Assembly: GCA_009746045.1 (NCBI GenBank)
Contig: RPFO01000041.1
Location: 9,876,065 to 9,940,064, forward strand
Length of the DNA stretch: 64,000 nt
Source: Mesostigma viride
Lineage: Eukaryota > Streptophyta > Mesostigmatophyceae > Mesostigmatales > Mesostigmataceae
Reading direction: 5' to 3'
Shown here: piece by piece, positions 1-10,231 of the stretch
How positions within the stretch are numbered: position 1 is the stretch's first letter
Layout: each line of letters opens with the position of its first letter
Notes under the pieces: model-generated
Databases searched by the model: none
What the model was told of the DNA's origin: nothing
What the model saw: the letters and a program-made list of their open reading frames with translations, nothing else
Translations under genes and position numbers: made by a program

Positions 1-775
1 TCCCTCCCTCCCTCCCTCCCTCCCTCCCTCCCTCCCTCCCTCCTCCCTCCCTCCCTCCCTCCCTCCCTCCTCCCTCCCTCCCTCCCTCCCTCCCTCCCTC
101 CTCCCTCCCTCCCTCCCTCCCTCCTCCCTCCTCCCTCCCTCCCTCCCTCCCACCCACCCACCCACCCACCCACCCACCACCCACCCACCCACCACCCACC
201 CACCCACCCCCACCCACCCACCCACCCACCCACCCACCCACCCACCCACCCACCACCCACCCACCACCCACCCACCCACCCACCCACCACCCACCCACCC
301 CCCCCACCCACCCACCCACACCCACCCACCCACCCCCACCCACCCACCCACCACCCACCCACCCACCCACCCACCCACCCACCACCCACCCACCCACCCA
401 CCCACCCACCCACCCACCCCACCCACCCACCCACCACCCACCCACCCACCCACCCACCCACCCACCCACCCACCCACCCACCCACCCACCCACCCACCCA
501 CCCACCACCCACCACCCACCCACCCACCCACCACCACCCACCACCACCACCACCACCACCACCCACGCACGCACGCACCACCACGCACGCACGCACCCAC
601 GCACGCACGCACGCACCACGCACTCACTCACTCACTCACTCACTCACTCACTCACTCACTCACTCACTCACTCACTCACTCACTCACTCACTCACTCACT
701 CACTCACTCACTCACTCACTCACTCACTCACACTCACACTCACTCACTCACTCACTCACTCACTCACTCACTTAG
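1..775. repeat. Simple-sequence tract: (CCCT)n, (CCCA)n, (CGCA)n, (CTCA)n
   Basis: The first 775 bases are almost entirely tetranucleotide repeats. About 1-150 is CCCT-type, 150-560 is CCCA with interspersed CCA, 565-622 is GCAC/CGCA, and 623-770 is ACTC. The motif changes by one base at each transition, as expected if one microsatellite seeded the next. Copy number is unreliable in such tracts, and the true length may differ from the assembly. Confidence 0.97.
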
Positions 776-785
776 TAACTTGCAC

Positions 786-953
786 ATGCACCACATGCGC
801 AAGGAGGACACCAAGAGCTTCACCAACCACCGTCGAAAGCTTGGCTGTGATGCCAAGGGCAAGGGTGTGGGGGTGTCCATGTTGACACAGTGCATGAAGG
901 CTGACAAGGTCAGGCAGAGATTGTGCAGGGAGGTGCCACTACCTCCTAGCTAG
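786..953 (+). CDS. Short unidentified ORF, possibly a terminal exon
   Basis: A 55-codon frame starts at ATG 786 (second ATG at 795) and ends at TAG 951-953, directly after the microsatellite. The peptide is basic and rich in K, R and C, and I recognise no family. It could be the last exon of a gene whose upstream part lies beyond the simple repeat, or chance. The frame is open into the repeat upstream. Confidence 0.2.
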   Translation: MHHMRKEDTKSFTNHRRKLGCDAKGKGVGVSMLTQCMKADKVRQRLCREVPLPPS

Positions 954-1379
954 CGATACCGAGATGAGGGCGCGCAAACGCATCAGCGCCATGCCGCGTG
1001 TTGAGTAATTTGCAACTACATTACTTGGCATGCTGTGGGTGCACGTGTAAAATGACCTTTCTAGCCATGCATGCGACAGCTGCCAATATTATGTTCAGCA
1101 AGCTCCTCCCTATAATAGAAATTGCGTGAGCATCCACATGGCCACATGTGCATATTGTCAGCTGTGTCTATATCAATGAACTTTTATGTATGTCTCCTGG
1201 ACGGGTTGTCTTACATCACTCGTGAATGGTTTCCATGTTTTAGTGAGTCATCTTATTTGAGTTGACCAGATTGTCTCCTTGATATTCCACACTGGCAGTT
1301 TCGCATCCATGGGTAAGAATTTGTAATGGAAACTGGCAGGTATGGCATTGATAGCTCTACCAAATAGAACATGATCGGC
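954..1379. other. No feature seen
   Basis: AT-richer sequence without a credible reading frame or repeat. Nothing is recognised before the tandem array that begins at about 1380. Confidence 0.5.
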
Positions 1380-1900
1380 CTGAATTTTTGTGGAATGTCT
1401 AAAATCATGATGGCTAAGATGCATGCAAGTTTCCAGCCTCAACAGAGCACATCTTGTACGGAAACTGCACTGAAATGTGATGAAAAATACGAAAAACGTG
1501 CATTTTTGGTAACATTTGTGAGCAAACTGACATCAAATACCCTCTGATGGTTCTGAATTTTTGTGGAATGTCTAAAATAATGATGGCAAAGATGCATGCA
1601 AGTTTCCAGCCTGAACTGAGCACATCTTGTATGGAAACTGCCATGGAATGTGATGAAAAATACGAAAAACGTGCATTTTTGGTAACATTTGTGAGCAAAC
1701 TGACATCAAATACCCTATGATGGACCTGAATTTTTGTGGGATGTCTAGAATAATGATGTTTAAGATGCCTACAAGTTTCCAGCCTCAACCGAGCACAGCT
1801 TGTATGGAAACTGCAATGAAATGTGATGAAAAATACAAAAAACGCACATTTTTGCTAGCATTTGGTGGCATTTTGTTACCAAATGCGGTTGGATGACCAT
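1380..1900. repeat. Three tandem copies of a ~174-bp unit
   Basis: Units start near 1380, 1554 and 1727. Each opens with a CTGAATTTTTGTGG block and contains a GATGCATGCAAGTTTCCAGCC-like segment (ACAAGTTTCC in the third unit), then a GAAAAATACGAAAAACG block. The third unit is the most diverged. Reading frames across it simply follow the repeat and are not genes. Confidence 0.9.
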
Positions 1901-2120
1901 CAGATCTTGTGTACAGTCATTAGTCATGAGTATCAACTTACTTGCAAACAGCCAGGTCAAGAACTCTTTATTTGCATATTAGAATGTATTTGTTTATATT
2001 AAAATCTGGAAAACTGCTAAAAATAGAAATGCCAAAAATAGGTCAGCTGAGGTCCGGTAAGTCCGGAAAGTTGCAATCCTTCTACTGGTGTCCTGAACAT
2101 GCTACCTACCAAGATCTAGC

Positions 2121-3114
2121 ATGTTTCGACAATATTTGCATCGTACAGGAGTTATAAGGCTGTTTTTTGGCACTTTCAGACCGTTGTGTGCGGAGCATGA
2201 CGATGGAACGGGCGTAGCACGGCCAACGGGGGAGGAGACTGAGAGCGCAGTTGATGCGGGGACACCCGTAGGTGATGAAGGGCGGGGGAATAAGAAATCG
2301 CACGTGTACGTCAAGGTTAAGGCCCTGACCGAGAGGGTCAATGCTTTGGAGAACCAACGAAGAATGCCATCCACCCCAGCAAGTGCTGCACCCAGCTCCA
2401 GCACTGGCGTTGGCACGGAGCTTCGCCGGCCCGCTGCGCCTGCCGCGTTGGGGCAACGCGAAAGCTTCAGCGCGGCCCATGGCCAAGTGACAGGACTGCA
2501 ACCAGCACACCGTCAACAAGAGCCACGCGCGCGCGCAGTCGCAATGGATGGGCCGAGGCAGCTGGATCGGGAGGGGGAACCGTACGGCGAGCACGGTGTG
2601 TACGCGCCGTACGACCAAGGAATGCATGCCCAGCCTACTGCCGCTGGCAGGCAAGCGGCCAATGCTTATGTATACCATGCCGGCATGTACGATCCACAGC
2701 CTGGCGAAGGGTCGGCAGCTGATACACATCAGCCTTGAGGTCGCGGCACATTGCAACAAACCACCTACGTTGAGAACCCTGAGCCCGTGCAGCATTACAA
2801 TGACGGCACTTACCGTTATGCCGCAGCCCCCCCTCTAAGGAGATCTCCAAGGAAGACAAAGCCGAGGCCCCAAATCCCCAAGGCCGCCGGGGAGCAAGAC
2901 TGGCAACATCATGATGAGGGAGGAGGTTATGCAGCCAGGGATTCTCATTTCATGGGTCATAGTCATTTTGATGAGCAAGGGACGTGGGCCTACAACGCCC
3001 ACGTCCGGCCGGCCCCACAACCTGGCACATGCCCAGGCTCCACCGCGGAAAAGGCCACCCTACTCGCAAGATGTAGACGAGTCGGGGCAACACGATTATT
3101 ATGGTTCATATTAG
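2121..3114 (+). pseudogene. Decayed or mis-framed coding region, unknown low-complexity protein
   Basis: A coding-like stretch runs from about 2121 with one frame to a TGA at 2736-2738. The same frame resumes without another stop to about 3040, then shifts by one base near 3045 and ends at TAA 3112-3114. The predicted protein has a short heptad-like helix (KALTERVNALENQ) and then long Q/P/H/Y/G-rich low-complexity sequence. A pyrimidine-rich tract ending in CAG near 2177 could be a 3' splice site, so the start may be an exon boundary rather than the first ATG. No family is recognised. It could be a transposon-borne protein or a host gene with errors. Confidence 0.35.
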
Positions 3115-3424
3115 ATTGGGCATGTATGGTTTTGATACGGCATTTGCTTGGCACCAGATTCTGCATTAAAGAAAGCTGTATGCAAATCATTGTCAGGTAA
3201 GTTTAAGCTAATTTATACATTATTTTATCTTGCATTTGATATTAAAGAGGCAGAGAGACACAGTTGGCAGATGCAAGTTTGCTAGGCCATGTAATAGGGA
3301 TTATTGGTCATCCATCATATTCATAAATTTTCTTTTATTTATACATGGTTGCATAATACATTAATGTTGCGTTAATACTTTGTGGCACTAAACAACAAAA
3401 TCATGAAATGCTAGTGCTATCGTG

Positions 3425-4200
3425 TCATATTGTCACTATCATGCTGTCACGGTGTCACAATGTCACGATGTCACGGTGTCACAATGTCACCTCATGTTAA
3501 TCAGTGCTTCTGGGCAATGTAATATCATTGTTGCAACCCCATGGGCGCCACATTACCTTGTGACACCATACAAAATCGTAAAATACTAGCGTTATGGTGC
3601 CATCGTGTCACGGTGTCACGGTGTCACGGTGTCACGGTGTCACGGTGTCACGGTGTCACGGTGTCACAATGTCACCTCATGTTAATCAGTGCTTCTGGGC
3701 AATGTAATATCATTGTTGCAACCCCATGGGCGCCACATTACCTTGTGACACCATACAAAATCGTAAAATACTAGCGTTATGGTGCCATCGTGTCACGGTG
3801 TCACGGTGTCACGGTGTCACGGTGTCACGGTGTCACGGTGTCACGGTGTCACGGTGTCACGGTGTCACGGTGTCACGGTGTCACAATGTCACCTCATGTT
3901 AATCAGTGCTTCTGGGCAATGTAATATCATTGTTGCAACCCCATGGGCGCCACATTACCTTGTGACACCATACAAAATCGTAAAATACTAGCGTTATGGT
4001 GCCATCGTGTCACGGTGTCACGGTGTCACGGTGTCACAATGTCACCTCATGTTAATCAGTGCTTCTGGGCAATGTAATATCATTGTTGCAACCCCATGGG
4101 CGCCACATTACCTTGTGACACCATACAAAATCGTAAAATACTAGCGTTATGGTGTCACGGTGTCACGGTGTCACGGTGTCACGGTGTCACGGTGTCACAA
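3425..4200. repeat. Higher-order minisatellite of (CACGGTGT)n plus a ~120-bp spacer
   Basis: Blocks of an 8-bp unit (CACGGTGT), from 3 to about 13 copies, alternate with a nearly invariant ~120-bp segment running from CACCTCATGTTAATCAG to ACTAGCGTTATGGTG. Four full spacers are visible (about 3487, 3671, 3890 and 4042). Frames encoding repeated HGVTVSRC peptides are products of the repeat. Confidence 0.95.
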
Positions 4201-4316
4201 CATGTTGGGACAATAACCTACATGCTTTGGACTTACGAGAGGCCCTAAATAACAAAGTTTGAAAAATCTCAATTTGTAGTAGTGTTCTAGTACAAATCCA
4301 GACGAGCTTAGGGCTA

Positions 4317-4355
4317 CTCGCATATATTCCCCTCGCCCGACCGGACGAAGCACCG
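4317..4355 (+). promoter_or_regulatory. Promoter-like block upstream of the fibre-type gene
   Basis: A CTCG-N-ATATATTCCCC core is followed by CCGACCGGRCGAAGCACCG. The same block, with few differences, occurs at 6073-6110 upstream of the next gene and was not seen elsewhere in the window. Repetition 22-75 bp before two consecutive genes, and the TATA-like core, suggest a viral-type promoter or transcript leader. Confidence 0.55.
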
Positions 4356-4391
4356 TGTCGGTCCGAGTCACCTCGTCAGATATCCGGCACG

Positions 4392-5920
4392 ATGCGATCG
4401 ACGGGCGACACGCCGCGACCCGCTCACGAGGGCGCGACGAGACCAAATATGTCTCACCCATATACAGACCGATTCATGAGGCCGGTAGGCATCGCTCCAC
4501 ACGCCACGAGAAGACAGAGATCTCGGCGGAAAGCTCCGGTTCCTCCCCCGACAGTGGAATTGACGACGGAGGCACTGGCGGAGACGTACGACTCGCCCGT
4601 GCTCGTGACGGCCACGTTCAGCGCGCCGGTCGTCGGCTTCAGTCTGTCGGCGCTTTCGCTGTCCAACGGGACCGCGAACTCGCTCGCGGGAGAGGGCGCG
4701 TCGTATACGTTCTACGTCCAATCGACCGCGCCGTACACCGCGACGACGATTTTCGTCGACGCGGGACTGGTAAACGCGCTCGGTACGTCCCGGGGGTCGC
4801 CAACTTGGCATCGAACACCATTTCGTTCACGTACCTCCCTCCCCTGACCGTGGAACTGACGACGACGGCATTGGCGGAGACGTACGACTCGCCCGTGCTC
4901 GTGACGGCCACGTTCATCGGGCCGGTCGCCGGCTTCAGTCTGTCGGCGCTTTCGCTGTCCAACGGGACCGCGAACTCGCTCGCGGGAGAGGGCGCGTCGT
5001 ATACGTTCTACGTTCAATCTACCACGCCATACACCGCGACGACGATTTCCGTCGGCGCGGGACTGGTAAACGCGCTCGGTACGTCACCGGGGGTCACCAA
5101 CCTGGCATCGAACACCATTTCGTTTACGCATATCGCGTACAATCCGAAGACCGATTCCACTCTCATGGCTTGGTACGACCCATCCGACCTGTCGACTCTC
5201 ACCGACAGCGCGGGGACGGGGACCGCGAGCGTCGGCGGTAAGGTGCGCACGATGGCCAACAAGGCTCAGAGCGCTTATAACCTGTCCCAGACCACCGCGT
5301 CGACGCAACCCGAACTGGACGCGCGTTCGGGCGGGGTCGCCGACAAGTGGCTGAGGTTCTACGCGTACCCGAACCGGAGATACTTGTACCACGTTTCGAC
5401 GCCTTTCTTGAATGCGAGCACGCGTACCGTCGTCGTCGTCTTCAAACAACGCAACACGGCCTCTGCACGCCCGGATCCTTACACCGCCGCCGGCGCGTTG
5501 ACGGATAAAGGGGTCGTGTTCGTGGCGGGGGGGCTGAGCACGTTCGGCATGCCGCGGATCGCGTACGATACGTCTTTGCTGACCGTGAAAGCGTATTCCG
5601 GCGCGAGTACGTTCAATACGCTGGCAACCAGCGCCGATATATTCGACGACCAGACCCACATCGCGCACGTGGCGTACGACACGGCGTCGACGTCCAAGGT
5701 ATGGAGCGCGGCTCTCGATGGCGCAAACGGGACCAATTACCAGGGGACGCTGAGCTCGGCCCCCGCATACTCTGGCTTTTCGATAGGCGGGAGTTTCACC
5801 AGTCCGTATTACGCATTTGACGGGTGGGTAGGAGAGGTGATGGTATTCAACGTGTGCAAGACGTCGTCCGAACTCGCCGTCGTCAACGCGTACCTTAAGT
5901 ACCGGTGGGGCACTGAGTGA
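4392..5920 (+). pseudogene. Fibre/adhesin-like protein: two Ig-like repeats plus LamG-like C-terminal domain, one frameshift
   Basis: The protein would be about 509 residues. A basic, proline-rich N-terminus is followed by two nearly identical ~99-residue Ig-like repeats (DNA 4552-4849 and 4850-5147, both starting TVELTT). A ~250-residue domain follows with the look of a concanavalin/LamG lectin fold (WYDPSDLSTLT near its start, FDGWVGEVMVFN near its end). Such proteins are typical attachment or surface proteins of viruses and bacteria. The first repeat and the rest are in different frames. Comparison with repeat 2 shows one A missing after 4789 (GTACGTC-CCGGG versus GTACGTCACCGGG). This may be a real mutation or a consensus error. 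The start at 4392 is chosen because it is in frame with repeat 1; ATG 4449 is an alternative. Confidence 0.6.
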
Positions 5921-6072
5921 GCGCCCCGCGACCACTCGCGCCATCGAATCTTCCGTACCACCTTCGCGCGCTTCCGTCACGATTTACGACCGGCCGATCC
6001 ACGGCCGTCGGATCGCACGAACGAGTAGGATGACCATGCGTCGTCGTCACGAACCGTCGGTTTGGGGTCCTG

Positions 6073-6110
6073 CTCGAATATATTCCCCACACCGACCGGG
6101 CGAAGCACCG
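6073..6110 (+). promoter_or_regulatory. Second copy of the shared promoter-like block
   Basis: CTCGAATATATTCCCC plus a GACCGGGCGAAGCACCG segment matches the block at 4317-4355 over about 38 bp with a few changes. It lies 22 bp before ATG 6132. Its presence inside the longer frame that opens at 6030 argues that translation of the downstream gene starts at 6132. Confidence 0.55.
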
Positions 6111-6131
6111 ACTCGACCGATACCCACCGTG

Positions 6132-7406
6132 ATGACAGAAGCGCAGAAGGACATCGAGACCGTCCCGCGCGTCCCGCCTCCCCGAAAAAAAAGGATCCTC
6201 CCCCAGTGGATGATGACGGACGAGATGGACATCCCGGTCGTCCAACGCCCGATACCGACTACGCCCCCTTCATCCGGCGACGCTACCGCGGGCGCGACGG
6301 ACGTCCACGCGCCTCGGCGGTTCGAAATCCCCGACTTCCTGCAGCGGAAGGCCGCCGTCGCCCCGAGCGAGCTGTACGCGAACGCGCACATCTGGAACGA
6401 GATCGCCAAACACATGGACACGGAGTCCGTCCTCAAGGTCCATCAGGCATTCGAGGGACGCGAGGACGCCGCCGACGTCCGCGACGTCCTGGCGAGCGAG
6501 CGGGAGACGCGGGTCGCCAAGGCCCGCGCGCTCCTGCGTCCGATCCAGCAAAAGTTGCTGGAGTCTTCGCGATCGGGCGACGCGGTCCTGTTCAACCAGG
6601 CCGTGGACGAGTTCCGGACGGCCGCGAAGACCGTCGACGTCGCGTCCGCCCCGGACATCTGCGTCCTCGACCTGGCGACGGCCGCCCTCGAGCCGACGCC
6701 CGGCGCGTGGACGCGCGACCACGCGAACGCCCTCCGCCTGATCTTCCCCCTCCCGAGCTCCGACCGCGCGGACAAGGTGGCGGCGCACTTCGGCGAGCTG
6801 ACGCGGTCCGCGTACCTCCTGGTCAAGGGCGACGACGGCCACAAGTCCCTCCCGATCGTCACGGCGGGGTTCGCGTTCGCGCACGCGTACGGGGCGGAGG
6901 CCGGGATCGCGTTCATGTGCACCCTGCTGATCTTCTTCCGCACGCACACCCGCCGGAGGTGCTACCGCCTGATGATAGAGATGTTCCGCCGCACGACGGC
7001 CGAACTTCCGCGCACGGCGCGCGGGCCGCCGATCCGATCGATCGTCCACGCGTGCAACGCGATCCACGACAACCGCCGGATCAAGAACTTCCACCACGAG
7101 GTCATGCGGTGCGTGTTGCCGCGCGGGATGGAAGTCCGCGCCTACCGCGCGTCCAAGGACGACTACAAGTGCGTGCGATCCGGCGACATGTCATCGTTCG
7201 ACGCGTGGCTGGACGCGAAGAAGGCGGAGATCGACGCGAAGGCGGACGAGCACCGCGCGACGCTGAAGAGGGTGCACGCGATGATGAACGAGGGGACGGC
7301 CGGCAAGATGGCCTACGTGTCGTTCAAGTTCGGTCGCGCGATCGCGCACCTGCCCCCTTGCTTCCCGGATACGTGGCCGTACGTCCCTTACTTCTACGCC
7401 ATCTGA
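6132..7406 (+). CDS. Unidentified 424-residue protein of the GC-rich island
   Basis: An uninterrupted 424-residue frame from ATG 6132 to TGA 7404-7406. An earlier in-frame ATG at 6030 would place the shared promoter-like block inside the protein, so 6132 is preferred. The N-terminus is Pro- and Arg-rich and probably disordered. The rest looks alpha-helical, with one hydrophobic stretch (AGIAFMCTLLIFF, about residue 270), a Cys-containing segment and an aromatic C-terminus ending YVPYFYAI. There is no signal peptide and no recognised family. Position between a fibre-like gene and a small gene 42 bp downstream suggests a structural or assembly role, but that is inference only. Confidence 0.75.
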   Translation: MTEAQKDIETVPRVPPPRKKRILPQWMMTDEMDIPVVQRPIPTTPPSSGDATAGATDVHAPRRFEIPDFLQRKAAVAPSELYANAHIWNEIAKHMDTESVLKVHQAFEGREDAADVRDVLASERETRVAKARALLRPIQQKLLESSRSGDAVLFNQAVDEFRTAAKTVDVASAPDICVLDLATAALEPTPGAWTRDHANALRLIFPLPSSDRADKVAAHFGELTRSAYLLVKGDDGHKSLPIVTAGFAFAHAYGAEAGIAFMCTLLIFFRTHTRRRCYRLMIEMFRRTTAELPRTARGPPIRSIVHACNAIHDNRRIKNFHHEVMRCVLPRGMEVRAYRASKDDYKCVRSGDMSSFDAWLDAKKAEIDAKADEHRATLKRVHAMMNEGTAGKMAYVSFKFGRAIAHLPPCFPDTWPYVPYFYAI

Positions 7407-7448
7407 CGCGCCGTTTTTTATCGCTCGGTGTAAGTATAAGACGGCGAG

Positions 7449-7976
7449 ATGACGGTGGTCCAACGCATGATGCCCTTCGTGACGCTCAATTGCCCCATCT
7501 GGAGCGCGTTCCCCCAGGCGGGGATCGCCCGGCCCGCGTTCAACTGGAGCGACATGTACCGCTCCCCTCACACCAGGATCGGGTACGTGACCTACGACAA
7601 CGCGCCCCCCTCGCCCGAGCGGTCGTACGCGAAAAACGCGGACTTGGCCGGCAGGCGGTGGAAGGTCTGGTTCCAATGGTGGCCCTCGAGCGCCCCGTCC
7701 GAGGACGACAAGCGCGCGGCCGACATGATCGCCAAGATCCTGGTGGGGGAGTACGCGGTCGACGGCCTGACGGTGGTCGCGCCGGACCCGCCGCCGGGCA
7801 GCGTCGGACCGGGACACTACCTGGTCCTGACCTCGGGGAGTTCGAACGGCCCGGCCGTCCCCTTGGCGGATTTCCAGGCGGCCGACAGCACACTGTCGAA
7901 CTGGCAACTCGACCCGTTAGCGACCGAACCGGACCTGGTGAGGTACGTCTACAAGGCGTCCGTGCCCGACCACTAG
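7449..7976 (+). CDS. Unidentified 175-residue protein of the GC-rich island
   Basis: An intact frame beginning 42 bp after the preceding stop and ending at TAG 7974-7976. The protein is rich in W, P, D and S, with no membrane segment or signal peptide. Predicted alternating short strands could form a small beta domain. No homologue is recognised. The gap upstream holds a short T-run and a TATAAG sequence. An AATAAA at 8148-8153 could polyadenylate the transcript. Confidence 0.7.
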   Translation: MTVVQRMMPFVTLNCPIWSAFPQAGIARPAFNWSDMYRSPHTRIGYVTYDNAPPSPERSYAKNADLAGRRWKVWFQWWPSSAPSEDDKRAADMIAKILVGEYAVDGLTVVAPDPPPGSVGPGHYLVLTSGSSNGPAVPLADFQAADSTLSNWQLDPLATEPDLVRYVYKASVPDH

Positions 7977-8117
7977 TCGCGTCACGCGCACCGGACGCGC
8001 ACCGGACGCGCCCGCGGAACGACGGATTAACTAGCTAGAGAGTACGCACAAAAATCGTGTTTGACACGCATGCAGATTGGACGGCATACCCACGGGACTC
8101 GTAATGAAACGCGAAGC

Positions 8118-8153
8118 TTTATTGAATGGAATGAATATTGATGTGTTAATAAA
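8118..8153. terminator. Convergent polyadenylation signals
   Basis: In the AT-rich gap between the convergent genes, TTTATT at 8118-8123 is an AATAAA on the minus strand (for the gene ending at 8287). AATAAA at 8148-8153 lies on the plus strand (for the gene ending at 7976). Opposed signals 30 bp apart between facing stop codons fit eukaryotic-style 3' end formation. Confidence 0.55.
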
Positions 8154-8286
8154 TGTACAAAATCGTTTTCTCACGATCACAAAGTGTCCATAGTTCCTTC
8201 CAGCGAGCATACGTCGCGAATCGGAAATTAACCATAATGCGGTCATCCGTCACGGACAACAAACGGCGCATCCGCCATCGTGCCAT

Positions 8287-9558
8287 CTAGCTGGGACTCT
8301 CCTCCTCGCCGAACTCCTCTCCCCTCTCCTGTCCCTCCTCCATCCGGGCCTCCGCGGCCTCGCGAACCTCCCCCGCATCGGTCTCGCCGGCCTCGCCCTC
8401 GTCCGCCGTCGTCGCGTCCTCCGCGATGACACGTACGGGCTCGTCCCTTCCCGCGTCGCGCCCATCCCAGTGTCCCTCGGCCTCTTCCTCGGCCCGCCTC
8501 TCGGCTCGACGCGCCTCCTTCTTGGCCCACCTCTTCCTCTCTTTGTACTCCCTCCTCCTCTGGCGCTCCTCCGCGGCCTCGCGGTCCGCCTCTTCCCATC
8601 GCCGCCTCTCGACCTCGACCGCCGCCGCGACCGCCCGCTCGGCCTCCTCCCGTCGCCGCCTCTCGGACTCGGCCGCCGCCAGGGCCGCCCGCTCGGACTC
8701 TTCCATCCGCTTCCTCTCGGCCTCCGCGTCCCGCTTGTCCGCCTCCTGCCTCTTCTTCCACGCGGCGCACGTGTCCGCCCACTCCTTCTTCATCCGCGCC
8801 TCCTTGGCCGCGACGCGCGCGCGGTCACGCCGCGCCTCTTCGAGCTCGGCCTCCAACTCCTCGCGCAGACGCTTCTGGCTCGCCTCTTCCTTCTCCAGAC
8901 GCTTCAGGGTGGCGACGACGGCGCCGGCGTCCCCCTCCAGATGTGCCGCGTAACGGCGAAACGCGACGTTCATCTCGTCGGCCTTGCGGGCCTTGTCATC
9001 GGCCTCGTCGAGCGCGTCCTGCATCCTCTTGGTTTCCTTGGCGAACCTGCGACTCGCGAACTTGCGCGCGCTCTCGTACACGGTCTTGACGTCCCCCTTG
9101 ACGACGGGCATGCGATTCTCCACCAGGTCCTTCGCGAAGACGTACGCCTCGCAGACGTCGCCGCCCCTTGAGCACCTGGGCACGCACTCTCCCTTCTCCA
9201 GGCCGAGCTTCAAGCCCTTCTCGTCGCCCTCGAGCTGCGACTTTTCGCCGAGGGCCTCGCCCGCCTTTCTCTTCTTCGACGGTCCGCCCTTATTCCGGAC
9301 GGGGACGGGATCGTCCTCGTCGGAGTCCGCGGACCCCGCGACGAGACGGTGTTCGGAGACGACGGGCGTCGGCGCCGGGACGGGTCGAGGCGGGGAACGT
9401 GCAGGGGACGGGGACGAGACAGGATCGCGGAGGGCCGACTCGCCGTCCGGGTCGAAATTATCGTCGGCGCGGTGTGCGGACGAATCCGACGACGAGGTGT
9501 CCGCGTCCGACTCGTCCGACGAAAGCTCCGAGGAGTAGTACGACTTGTCGTCGGCCAT
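8287..9558 (-). CDS. Large coiled-coil protein with acidic Ser-rich N-terminus and NLS-like motif
   Basis: A 423-residue frame from ATG 9558. Residues 1-30 are an acidic Ser/Asp-rich stretch. About 40-90 is Pro-rich and disordered. A nuclear-localisation-like SKKRKAG lies at 94-100, and a Cys-containing segment at 125-136. From about 170 to 362 there is a nearly continuous charged helix (E/R/K/A heptads, typical coiled coil), and the tail is acidic. The frame is open upstream to 10011, but that extension is Arg/Pro-rich, lies in a promoter-like region and crosses repeats, so ATG 9558 is preferred. No family can be assigned from coiled-coil sequence alone. A scaffold, tegument-like or nuclear structural role is possible. 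Confidence 0.7.
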   Translation of the reverse strand: MADDKSYYSSELSSDESDADTSSSDSSAHRADDNFDPDGESALRDPVSSPSPARSPPRPVPAPTPVVSEHRLVAGSADSDEDDPVPVRNKGGPSKKRKAGEALGEKSQLEGDEKGLKLGLEKGECVPRCSRGGDVCEAYVFAKDLVENRMPVVKGDVKTVYESARKFASRRFAKETKRMQDALDEADDKARKADEMNVAFRRYAAHLEGDAGAVVATLKRLEKEEASQKRLREELEAELEEARRDRARVAAKEARMKKEWADTCAAWKKRQEADKRDAEAERKRMEESERAALAAAESERRRREEAERAVAAAVEVERRRWEEADREAAEERQRRREYKERKRWAKKEARRAERRAEEEAEGHWDGRDAGRDEPVRVIAEDATTADEGEAGETDAGEVREAAEARMEEGQERGEEFGEEESPS

Positions 9559-9803
9559 GGGTCTCGGGGGAAGAATGGTCGGAAGACGGGCGATAGACGC
9601 GCCCAGCAGACTTGGGAGATATCGGACACCGGTCGTGTCCAGGAGGGTTGGAGGAAGAATGGACACCGCTTGTGTCCGGGGTGTTCGGAGGAAGAATGGA
9701 CAGAGGTAATGTCCCGCGGGTTTGGTGGGAGCTCGGGACTGCGAGTTCGCCCGGTTGCTGTCGGTTGTGGTGGTTTGGTGAGGGTTCGGGACAGGGGAGC
9801 GGT

Positions 9804-9811
9804 CTTTATAC
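9804..9811 (-). promoter_or_regulatory. TATA-like element upstream of the coiled-coil gene
   Basis: On the minus strand this reads GTATAAAG, about 245 bp upstream of ATG 9558, inside otherwise GC-rich sequence. It is a reasonable core-promoter candidate by composition and position only. Confidence 0.3.
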
Positions 9812-10231
9812 CCACCGACAGGACATGGTTTCGGTCCGGCGGTCCGATCCGACGGCCCAAGCCCAGGGCACCGACACGCGCGCACGACCGCCGCTCGATC
9901 CGACGCGATCCGATCCGATACGAACCGATACGAACCGACACGGGGGTCCCGACACGGCGGTCGTCCGTCCCGTGGATCGTCCCGGCGCCAATCGACGGTC
10001 GACGGTCCCAAACCCGCGAATCGTATCCGAATCGCGTCCGTCCCGCGGATCCGGCGCGCCGTACGTGGACCCTCCCGTGGATCTCCCCGTGGACCCTAAC
10101 CCGTCCCCAAATTTCCCGCCAAAACCGAGCGATCCGATTGGAGGATACTCGGAGCGCCGCGCCATCCGTCACATCGGCGAAACCGAGCGATCCGATTGGT
10201 CGCTACTTGGATCCCCGCGCCGATTCGGCCC

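Noticed and set aside
3541-3991. Reading frames encoding repeated HGVTVSRC peptides
   Set aside because: They are produced by the 8-bp minisatellite, whose length is not a multiple of three over the unit, and have no start or codon bias of their own.
6062-8038. 658-codon Arg/Pro-rich open frame overlapping two genes
   Set aside because: It is the second frame of GC-rich coding sequence. Its composition is dominated by R, P, G and D, and it lacks stops only because of base composition. The 424- and 175-residue frames have normal protein composition.
9559-10011. N-terminal extension of the coiled-coil protein
   Set aside because: The frame is open to 10011, but the extension is Arg/Pro/Thr-rich, includes a TATA-like box on the coding strand and has no structural continuity with the acidic start at ATG 9558.
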